Positions 1 through 5,205 of a DNA stretch of 5,205 bases are shown here, piece after piece. Every line of letters begins with the position of its first letter. Position 1 is the first letter of the stretch. Under the pieces are notes generated by a model, which was not told where the DNA came from, made no database searches, and saw nothing but the letters and a program-made list of their open reading frames with translations. Source of the stretch: Caryophanales bacterium (GTDB lineage: Bacteria; Bacillota_I; Bacilli_A; RFN20; JAISJY01); contig JAISJY010000004.1 of the NCBI GenBank assembly GCA_031261365.1, forward strand, positions 1 to 5,205, in the 5' to 3' direction. A program made the position numbers and the translations under genes.

Positions 1-1009
1 TTGATTTCCTTTTTATGTTATTTAAAACAAATTCAAAATATTCTAAATCATCTTTGTCTATTTCCTCACTTATATCTGTTTTAAGATATGGGTACTCATA
101 ATAATTTAAAGAAAAATGATTTTCATAATTTATTGGTCTGAGATTTTTATTAATTAAACACTCTATTAAAAAAACACTAACATGATAAGAATATGACCTT
201 ACTAAAATATTACTTGTCAATTCATTAAAAAAACATTTATTACAAATAAAACCATTAGGATTATTAGAATTATGCAAAGTTTCAAAGACAAAACCTTCTT
301 TTAAATTGTTAAACTCACATTCATTAAAAAAGCAAGTTCCTGCCCCAATAACATAATCAGAACTACCTGTTATTTTACTCTTATTAACATATGTTGTAGT
401 TGGGTAATTAGTATTAACATTTTGTAAAGATTCATTGAGTTCTTCAACAACATCTTTAGGCAAAGGTCCTAATAATAAAGACTTGTTATTCGATATTAAT
501 TCACAATTATCTAAAAATATATTATCACCAAAAACTGCTAAAGATACTCCGTTTTGTTTATAATTACTTTCTATAATGATGTTTCTAAAAGTAATACAAC
601 TACCTAAAACTAAAACAGTTGAAGCAGGAAATAATACTTCTTTTTTTCTTTCTTTTTTATTTATTATTATCTTGGTTTTACCTTCTACTCCAATAAAATT
701 AGCAGAAGAAATATTGATAGTTATATTCTCTTTGTATGTATATGGTCCTAAAATAAAATTAACTAATGCCTCACCTTGATATTTATCTAATACTTTTTGA
801 ATTGATTTTCTGCCTATCTTAACATTTTTCACATAATAATTATATAGTAATTTTAAACTCTCTTTTAAGTTTTTTATTTTATTAAAACTTATTGATAGAT
901 ATTCTAATAGAGTTGTTTTGTAATAAGTAAAAAGAATATTAACCTGTATAGCCCAAAACAACGGGTCTATTATATGAGTTCTTATATACCCTATTGCTTC
1001 ATACCTATT
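1..1009 (-). CDS. pectinesterase-like right-handed beta-helix protein, partial, 5' end probably broken
   Basis: The minus-strand frame is open for about 336 codons and leaves the window at its left edge. Numbered from the first sense codon at 1009, it matches the pectin methylesterase (carbohydrate esterase 8) order. An N-terminal helix and first strand with GPYTYKENITI (family: PGxYxEkItI) is followed by FGDNIFLDNCEL, LLLGPLPKD (about 178-186), KITGSSDYVIGAGTCFFNECEF (catalytic Asp at D218), GFVFE, and LVRSYSYHVSVFLIEC (family LGRPWR; R271). The family's Gln-Asp pair before TL is replaced by N175-K176, and the Trp of RPW is Tyr (Y273), so esterase activity is doubtful. The family normally removes methyl esters from pectin outside the cell. 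No signal peptide is visible. The frame has no ATG at all. Possible starts are TTG at 961 or GTG at 832, neither with a good ribosome binding site. Just upstream lie two TGA codons, so an indel or decay near 1000-1015 is likely. It could also be an intact binding protein using the GTG start. Confidence 0.7.
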
Positions 1010-1019
1010 TCATCATCGT

Positions 1020-1256
1020 TCATTTTGCTTTTTCATTTCTACTATTCTTATATGGTTCTTCATAAGTATAATGTATGATTGATACTAGAATTGTAATTAC
1101 TATAAAGACTAGTAATATTATTCCAAATGTGTTTGGAGCAACCGGAAACTCTTCACTTATATGAGTTAAACCTCCACTTTCATAAACAATATTTACTTTT
1201 ACCCCAAATGTTGTTAACAAAATCAACTCTACTAAAATTATAATTAATCCTAACAT
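1020..1256 (-). CDS. small two-helix membrane protein, unknown function
   Basis: This 78-residue protein is not recognised. It has two hydrophobic stretches, at about residues 2-18 and 44-63, joined by a polar linker of about 25 residues containing ESGGLTHISEEFPVAP. A charged, lysine-rich tail (EEPYKNSRNEKAK) follows. The shape is that of a small inner-membrane protein with both ends on the same side. The start at 1256 is chosen because GGGAGGG sits six bases upstream; the longer reading from 1286 would begin before this site and run through it. The TGA stop overlaps an ATG at 1023 as ATGA, the usual form of translational coupling. This suggests it was the first gene of an operon with the pectinesterase-like frame downstream. 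An intrinsic-terminator hairpin lies only about 20 bases before its ribosome binding site. The gene is probably real because of the strong binding site and the clean membrane pattern, but the function is open. Confidence 0.65.
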   Translation of the reverse strand: MLGLIIILVELILLTTFGVKVNIVYESGGLTHISEEFPVAPNTFGIILLVFIVITILVSIIHYTYEEPYKNSRNEKAK

Positions 1257-1262
1257 ATTATT

Positions 1263-1269
1263 CCCTCCC
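1263..1269 (-). promoter_or_regulatory. strong Shine-Dalgarno that sets the start of the 78-residue protein
   Basis: The minus strand reads GGGAGGG followed by AATAAT and then ATG. This near-perfect anti-16S match at six-base spacing supports initiation at 1256 rather than at the upstream in-frame ATGs at 1286 or 1271. Confidence 0.75.
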
Positions 1270-1275
1270 ATAAAC

Positions 1276-1304
1276 AAAAAAGACAACTCTATTTATTAGT
1301 TGCC
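1276..1304 (-). terminator. intrinsic terminator or attenuator hairpin ahead of the small membrane-protein gene
   Basis: On the minus strand GGCAACT (1304-1298) pairs with AGTTGTC (1288-1282), giving seven pairs including one G-U wobble around a nine-base loop. Six T follow at 1281-1276. It stands about 20 bases upstream of the 78-residue gene, and the neighbouring gene on the other side is divergent. A transcript reaching it must therefore have started within the intergenic region. It either ends a small RNA or conditionally attenuates the gene behind it. I found no convincing anti-terminator pairing by eye. Confidence 0.5.
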
Positions 1305-1316
1305 ATTTGTTATCAT

Positions 1317-1342
1317 ATCTAAAAGTCTTATCTAAAAGAGTT
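1317..1342. repeat. imperfect 13-bp tandem repeat
   Basis: Two adjacent 13-base units, ATCTAAAAGTCTT and ATCTAAAAGAGTT, match at 11 of 13 positions. They overlap the end of the possible leader peptide. They could be a regulator-binding site or a local duplication. Confidence 0.35.
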
Positions 1343-1379
1343 TTTCTATTAAGTACCCCCCCAGAATTACTTTTACCAT
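1332..1379 (-). CDS. possible 15-residue leader peptide or gene remnant
   Basis: AAGGAG (1394-1389) stands nine bases before an ATG that opens a 15-codon frame, MVKVILGGYLIEKLF, ending in TAG at 1334-1332. The glycine pair is coded by a G7 run. One additional G would switch to another frame that stays open for about 30 more codons and stops right before the 78-residue gene. The terminator hairpin would then lie within coding sequence, which argues against a longer functional gene. It may be a leader peptide of an attenuator or the start of a decayed gene. The ribosome binding site is the only positive evidence. Confidence 0.3.
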   Translation of the reverse strand: MVKVILGGYLIEKLF

Positions 1380-1470
1380 GATACAAATCTCCTTCGTTTG
1401 ATATTAACATTTTATCATATCTCTGTAAAATAAATTAACTTTCTCTAAAATATATCACTTTTCTTCTATT

Positions 1471-1485
1471 TGTGCATGTTGCACA
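1471..1485. promoter_or_regulatory. perfect inverted repeat, likely operator
   Basis: TGTGCA, TGT, TGCACA forms two perfect six-base arms around a three-base centre. It lies directly upstream of the plus-strand promoter of the ABC ATPase gene and at the predicted start of a minus-strand transcript. A dimeric repressor bound here could affect both directions. It does not match the CcpA cre pattern. No T-run follows, so it is not a terminator. Confidence 0.45.
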
Positions 1486-1486
1486 T

Positions 1487-1513
1487 TTGCTTTTTTATAT
1501 TCTGTGTTATAAT
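1487..1513 (+). promoter_or_regulatory. extended -10 promoter of the sugar ABC ATPase gene
   Basis: A consensus -10 TATAAT at 1508-1513 is preceded by TGT, giving the extended form TGnTATAAT. A weak -35 such as TTGCTT (1487-1492) lies 15 bases upstream, which an extended -10 tolerates. Transcription should begin near 1520, leaving a leader of only about 20 bases that still contains the ribosome binding site AAAGGA. Confidence 0.65.
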
Positions 1514-1521
1514 CTTAACAA
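1494..1521 (-). promoter_or_regulatory. possible divergent promoter for the leader and small membrane-protein gene
   Basis: On the minus strand TTGTTA (1521-1516) and TATAAA (1499-1494) are separated by 16 bases, a plausible -35/-10 pair that overlaps the plus-strand promoter face to face. Transcription from about 1487 would give a leader of roughly 230 bases before the 78-residue gene, passing the inverted repeat, the mini-frame and the terminator hairpin. AT-rich DNA gives many chance matches, so confidence is limited. Confidence 0.35.
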
Positions 1522-1539
1522 CGAAAGGAAATGTATAAT

Positions 1540-2712
1540 ATGGCTACATTAAAGTTAAAGAATATTGATAAGATTTATGACAATGGTGTTCAAGCAGTTT
1601 TTGATTTCAATTTAGAAGTCGGTGATAAAGAATTCGTTGTCTTCGTTGGACCTTCAGGTTGTGGTAAATCAACAACTTTAAGAATGATCGCAGGTTTAGA
1701 AGAAATAAGTGCTGGTGAGTTTTATATTGATGATATCTTAATGAACAATGTTCAACCAAAGGACAGAGATATTGCAATGGTTTTCCAAAGTTATGCTCTT
1801 TACCCTCATATGACTGTTAAAGAAAATATGGCTTTTGCTCTTAAATTAAGAAAAATACCAAAACCAGAAATAGAAGAAAGAGTTCAAGAGGCTGCTAAAA
1901 TATTAGGTTTAACTCAATATTTAGATAGACAACCTAAAGCTTTGTCAGGTGGTCAAAGACAAAGAGTTGCTTTAGGTAGAGCAATTGTTAGACATCCAAA
2001 AGTATTCTTAATGGACGAACCTTTAAGTAACTTAGATGCTAAATTAAGAGTTTCTATGAGAAGTGAAATTATTAAAATACACGAAAGAGTTGGAGCTACA
2101 ACTGTTTATGTTACTCATGACCAAACTGAAGCAATGACAATGGCTACTAGAATTGTTGTTATGAAAGATGGCAGAATCCAACAAATAGGTGCTCCAAAAG
2201 AATTATATAATAATCCAAACAACAAATTCGTGGCTGGTTTCATTGGTTCTCCTGCTATGAACTTTGTTCAAGGAACTATTGTTAATGGTAGTTTCATCGT
2301 TGATGGTGAAAAAGGGATTTCTTATAAATTAGACAAAGAACAAGTTAAATTAATTAAACCTTTTGAAGGCAGACCTCTTTTGTTAGGTGTTAGACCAGAA
2401 GATATTAAATATGAACATTCTTCAAGTTTTGATCCAAATGGTTTTGTTTTAACAGTTGAAGCAGAGGTTGTTGAATTATTAGGTGATATTCTTAATGTTC
2501 ATGCGACTATTGATGGACAACCTGTTGTTATTAAAACAGATTCTAAACATGATATTATTAGTCATGATATTATTAAAGTTAGCTTCCTTCCTCCTAAAGT
2601 TCATTTCTTTGATGTAACTAGTGAAATTAACTTATCAAAAGTTGAAGACCCTGTTGCTCATAATGCTCAATACCCTGTTGAAGTTAAAACTGAACCAAGT
2701 AGCGAAGAATAA
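1540..2712 (+). CDS. msmX: ATP-binding subunit of carbohydrate ABC importers, MsmX/UgpC type
   Basis: This 390-residue protein is the cytoplasmic ATPase that dimerises and powers uptake of oligosaccharides or related solutes with CUT1-family permeases. All catalytic motifs are present: Walker A GPSGCGKST (about 37-45), Q-loop Q83, signature LSGGQ (135-139), Walker B FLMDEP with E160, D-loop NLDA (164-167), and the switch histidine H193 in VTHDQTEA. The C-terminal half is the MalK-like regulatory region with GSPAMNF and GVRPEDI. Length is slightly above the usual 360-370 because of an acidic tail (to EPSSEE). The ATG at 1540 (MATLKL) is preferred to the one at 1531 because AAAGGA is 10 bases from the former and only one or two from the latter; MA-start is also typical of the family. 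No permease or binding protein lies beside it, and it has its own promoter and terminator. This fits a shared ATPase serving several importers, as MsmX does in Bacillus subtilis. The substrate cannot be read from the sequence. UgpC is an equally common name for this family. Confidence 0.95.
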   Translation: MATLKLKNIDKIYDNGVQAVFDFNLEVGDKEFVVFVGPSGCGKSTTLRMIAGLEEISAGEFYIDDILMNNVQPKDRDIAMVFQSYALYPHMTVKENMAFALKLRKIPKPEIEERVQEAAKILGLTQYLDRQPKALSGGQRQRVALGRAIVRHPKVFLMDEPLSNLDAKLRVSMRSEIIKIHERVGATTVYVTHDQTEAMTMATRIVVMKDGRIQQIGAPKELYNNPNNKFVAGFIGSPAMNFVQGTIVNGSFIVDGEKGISYKLDKEQVKLIKPFEGRPLLLGVRPEDIKYEHSSSFDPNGFVLTVEAEVVELLGDILNVHATIDGQPVVIKTDSKHDIISHDIIKVSFLPPKVHFFDVTSEINLSKVEDPVAHNAQYPVEVKTEPSSEE

Positions 2713-2722
2713 AAATATGAAG

Positions 2723-2747
2723 AGGCAAGTTAATTCTTGCCTTTTTT
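2723..2747 (+). terminator. intrinsic terminator after the ABC ATPase gene
   Basis: AGGCAAG (2723-2729), loop TTAATT, CTTGCCT (2736-2742) and a T-run to 2747 form a textbook seven-base-pair terminator 10 bases after the TAA stop. The same stem lies about 14 bases beyond the stop of the convergent kinase gene. On that strand the stem is followed only by an interrupted T-rich stretch, so termination there may be weaker. Confidence 0.9.
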
Positions 2748-2756
2748 AATTACAAA

Positions 2757-4793
2757 CTATTTTAAAATATACACTTTTAACTTTTCAATAACTTCTACTA
2801 TATCAATAGGTTTACCAATATGGTCATTCATACCAGACTCTAAACATTTTTCAATATCTTCTTTAAAGACATTTGCAGACATAGCAACTATTGGAATATC
2901 TTTGGCTTTTCTATTTGGTAAAGCTCTAATATTTCTAGTAGCACTATAACCATCCATAACCGGCATTTGAATATCCATAAAAATTAAATCATATTTGTTT
3001 AAGTTCTCTTTAAACATTTCTACGGCTTTTAAACCATTCTCTGCCCAGTCAATTTCTACTCCTGTTTCCATTAACAAAGTACAAACTATTTCTTTATTAA
3101 TTTCTACATCTTCTACTAAAAGAATAGTATGTCCTGCTAAAAAGTTTCCTTCTTCCACTTCTTCTTCTGGAAACTGTAAACTGTTTAAGGTTATGTCTTC
3201 TATTTGAGTAATTAATAATGGTTTAACTAAATACTTTTTAATATCTAAATTACGGCATATCTCTTCAATATTATTTAAAGTTTGACGGCTTAATAAAACC
3301 ACAGGAATATTTTTACTATTAGCAACATTGACAACCTCTTGGGAATAAACATCCCAATCAACAAATAATAAATCAAAATTATTAGCTTTAATAGCATCCA
3401 ACGCTACCCCTTCATTGTTTTTTATACTCAAAGAATAACCTAATTTCTGTTTACCTAAATTAAATGTCCGAGCATCAAAAGGGTCATCAGAAAGTAATAA
3501 AAATGCTAAAGGTCTTTCAAATAATTTAGGTTTCTTATATTCTTCTACTTTTAATTTAACTACAAAAGTAAAAGTACTTCCTTTTTTTAATTCTGATTCT
3601 ACCCAAACCTTACCACCCATCTTTTCAACAATTTGTTTAGAAATGTTTAATCCTAAACCTGTTCCTCCAAAAGTTCGAGAAATAGAATTATCAGCTTGAA
3701 CAAAAGGTTTAAAGATTTTCTTTATTTGTTCTGAACTCATCCCAATACCAGAATCTTTTAAAGACATTTGAATAGAAGCAATGCCACTTTCAATTCCAAC
3801 TAAAGAAACATTAAAACTTAACTCACCATTAGGAGCAGTGAACTTCACAGCATTAGAAAACAAATTAGTAACAACTTGTGATAATCTTTGTTCATCTCCA
3901 TAAACCATATATGGAACTGTAGATTCTATAGAATAAGAAAACTTTAAGTTCTTTTCATCTATTTTAAACCGCATTATATTAAATATTCTACTAATCATTT
4001 TATCAAACTCAAAAGTTATTGGTATTAATTCAAACTTTCCAGATTCAATTTTTGACATATCAAGAATATCATTAATAACCCCTAATAAATGATTAGAAGA
4101 CTCTTCTATTTTATTAAGAGCACTATGTATTTGAGGAAGTTCCTTACTATTTTTAGCTATATTTGTCATACCTATTATAGCATTCATAGGGGTTCTAATC
4201 TCATGAGACATATTGGCTAAAAACTCACTTTTAGCTTTATTAGCTTTTTCAGCATTTGTAATAGCTTCATTAAGAGCTGTTATATCTTTTAAAGAAAAAA
4301 ACAAACCATCTGCCGCTTTCTCACCATCATAATATAAAGGAATAACACTCATTGAAAAAGTCTTAATCTCATCTCTAATAGGTAATTCAATATTACTAGA
4401 ATAAAATGTCTTTTCTGTTTTAATCTTCTCCGTTAAAGAAAACCATTCCTTCATTATTTCTTCACCGAATTGATTAGTAAATAATTCTATAGCATTCATT
4501 TTTCCAATTGGATTTCCAAGAAACTTAGTAATAGAATCAGAAATATAAATAAAATCATTAGAACCATTAATTAAAAACAATAAATCAGAAGTATGTTTCA
4601 TCATTAATTCCAAATAAGTTCTTTGCAAAGAATACTCTTGTTTAAAGTTCTCTTGAATACTTTGTTGTGAAAGAACAAAAGACCTTGATTTAGCATTTAA
4701 ATCATCTAAAAAATTAATCTTACGAGTAAGTTTTTTATTTTCTTTTTCTAGAGTTTTTATTTGCTCTTGTAATAACTGAATTTCATTTTCCAT
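2757..4793 (-). CDS. soluble hybrid histidine kinase: coiled coil, PAS, HisKA, HATPase, REC, REC
   Basis: This 678-residue sensor kinase has no membrane segment, so it should be cytoplasmic. Domains in order: an N-terminal coiled coil (about 1-60), a PAS domain (about 62-175, with HTSDLLFLINGSNDFIYIS), and HisKA with phospho-accepting H197 in MSHEIRTPMNAI. The HATPase follows (N-box N314, G1 DSGIGM at 347-352, FKPF at 361-364, GGTGLGL at 376-382). A first receiver-like domain (about 427-535) is divergent but retains an acidic pair D436-D437, candidate phospho-acceptor D479, S502 and K524. A second, canonical receiver (about 555-675) has E561-D562, D607 in MDIQMP, S639 and K661. There is no HPt and no DNA-binding output, so phosphate must pass to a separate HPt protein or regulator. 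The ATG at 4793 directly follows the stop of the FIST gene with no clear ribosome binding site, so translation is probably coupled. The partner FIST protein likely senses the signal and controls this kinase. Sequence family is certain; the signal is unknown. Confidence 0.95.
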   Translation of the reverse strand: MENEIQLLQEQIKTLEKENKKLTRKINFLDDLNAKSRSFVLSQQSIQENFKQEYSLQRTYLELMMKHTSDLLFLINGSNDFIYISDSITKFLGNPIGKMNAIELFTNQFGEEIMKEWFSLTEKIKTEKTFYSSNIELPIRDEIKTFSMSVIPLYYDGEKAADGLFFSLKDITALNEAITNAEKANKAKSEFLANMSHEIRTPMNAIIGMTNIAKNSKELPQIHSALNKIEESSNHLLGVINDILDMSKIESGKFELIPITFEFDKMISRIFNIMRFKIDEKNLKFSYSIESTVPYMVYGDEQRLSQVVTNLFSNAVKFTAPNGELSFNVSLVGIESGIASIQMSLKDSGIGMSSEQIKKIFKPFVQADNSISRTFGGTGLGLNISKQIVEKMGGKVWVESELKKGSTFTFVVKLKVEEYKKPKLFERPLAFLLLSDDPFDARTFNLGKQKLGYSLSIKNNEGVALDAIKANNFDLLFVDWDVYSQEVVNVANSKNIPVVLLSRQTLNNIEEICRNLDIKKYLVKPLLITQIEDITLNSLQFPEEEVEEGNFLAGHTILLVEDVEINKEIVCTLLMETGVEIDWAENGLKAVEMFKENLNKYDLIFMDIQMPVMDGYSATRNIRALPNRKAKDIPIVAMSANVFKEDIEKCLESGMNDHIGKPIDIVEVIEKLKVYILK

Positions 4794-5205
4794 TTATTCA
4801 AAAACCATTATCACGACCGTCATATTATGGTATTTATTTATTAACTCACCTTTTTTATTTAAAACAGGACAAATCTCTCCTCCTGAATATGTTAAAGAAA
4901 AAGGAATATTTTTAATGTATTTTTCCACTTCTTTCATTTCGTCTTGAGCTAATAAACCTAAAGTATAATACCTAGACATACAACTATAAATGGTAGCTCC
5001 TGTTGCCTTTTCTAAATCAACTATTTTAGGTAATATTTTAATAGAACTTAAAACTACATCATAATTTAATCTTGCCATTGAAACAATACCGCCTTGTTGA
5101 ATATTGCCTCCTGTAATTACATATCCTTCATCAGTAATAGAAAAAATAGCCCGGCAAACATTAACAGAAGTATCTCTATCATCTGAAACAACTAGAGGCA
5201 CTGCC
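4794..5205 (-). CDS. FIST-domain signal-sensing protein, C-terminal part (partial)
   Basis: The frame is open to the right edge, so the N-terminal FIST_N half and the true start are outside the window. The GTG at 5201 is internal. About 136 residues are visible and match the FIST_C domain: ITDEGYVITGGNIQQGGIV, a core SCMSRYYTLGLLAQDEM (family form SCxxRxxLLG), then IPFSLTYSGGEICPV and HNMTVVIMVFE at the C-terminus. The YSxGEICP and HNxT motifs are the clearest marks. FIST proteins are cytoplasmic ligand-binding sensors. Some, such as NosP, bind heme and report nitric oxide to a neighbouring hybrid histidine kinase. The gene ends in TAA immediately followed by the ATG of the kinase, in the same frame, so the two form one operon. 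Whether this member binds heme, an amino acid or another ligand cannot be told from the C-terminal part. Confidence 0.85.
   Translation of the reverse strand, partial: AVPLVVSDDRDTSVNVCRAIFSITDEGYVITGGNIQQGGIVSMARLNYDVVLSSIKILPKIVDLEKATGATIYSCMSRYYTLGLLAQDEMKEVEKYIKNIPFSLTYSGGEICPVLNKKGELINKYHNMTVVIMVFE

Noticed and set aside
576..779. Plus-strand 67-codon frame with a hydrophobic stretch
   Set aside because: It lies entirely antisense to the pectinesterase-like frame, which shows family motifs across the same bases. The antisense frame has no ribosome binding site.
985..1010. Programmed -1 frameshift into the pectinesterase-like frame
   Set aside because: No slippery heptamer of the X XXY YYZ form is present in the short overlap between the frames, and no strong stimulatory hairpin follows.
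1257..1286. Longer 88-residue start for the small membrane protein
   Set aside because: That reading would run through the terminator's T-run and the GGGAGGG ribosome binding site. The ATG at 1256 has the correct spacing.
1340..1380. T-box-like GGGGGGTAC in the minus-strand leader
   Set aside because: It resembles the GGGTGGTAC part of a T box, but CCGCG does not follow. The terminator is about 50 bases away without the matching pairing, and the leader shows no specifier stem.
1310..1422. Eleven-base direct repeat TTATCATATCT at 1310-1320 and 1412-1422
   Set aside because: Two AT-rich copies 102 bases apart, without symmetry or further copies, are compatible with chance.
2737..2949. Plus-strand 70-codon frame
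   Set aside because: It begins inside the terminator stem and is antisense to the second receiver domain of the kinase.
2995..3207. Plus-strand 70-codon frame
   Set aside because: It is antisense to the conserved receiver coding sequence and matches nothing recognisable.

Overview
The window is AT-rich with Bacillota-like signals: strong GGAGG-type ribosome binding sites, an extended -10 promoter, short U-tailed terminators and an MsmX-type sugar ATPase. A low-GC fermentative bacterium of the Bacillota or a relative (Erysipelotrichales-like or Mycoplasmatota-like) fits best. This is inference from style, not a taxonomic identification. Five tryptophan codons that I checked are all TGG, so the standard bacterial code is the default reading.

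Layout. Positions 1-1009 (minus strand) hold an open reading frame that runs off the left edge and encodes a pectinesterase-like right-handed beta-helix protein. It contains no methionine codon and its 5' end looks broken. Overlapping or abutting it upstream is a 78-residue protein with two membrane segments (1020-1256, minus). Positions 1257-1539 are a divergent intergenic region. It holds an intrinsic-terminator hairpin just ahead of the 78-residue gene, a possible leader peptide containing a G7 tract, a perfect 6+6 inverted repeat, and back-to-back promoters. Positions 1540-2712 (plus) encode a complete MsmX/UgpC-type ATPase of carbohydrate ABC importers, alone in its transcription unit and closed by a terminator at 2723-2747. 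Convergent to it, positions 4793-2757 (minus) encode a soluble hybrid histidine kinase (coiled coil, PAS, HisKA, HATPase, two receiver domains). It is preceded without any spacer by the C-terminal part of a FIST-domain sensor protein (5205-4794, partial).

How the parts may work together. FIST protein plus hybrid kinase is a two-gene sensory module, comparable in layout to the NosP (FIST) nitric-oxide sensor encoded beside the hybrid kinase NahK in Pseudomonas. The ligand here is unknown. The ABC ATPase probably energises several sugar importers encoded elsewhere. The pectinesterase-like protein suggests contact with plant polysaccharide, but two of its catalytic positions are substituted, so it may be a binding protein or a decaying gene. 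I see no rRNA, tRNA, CRISPR array or insertion sequence.
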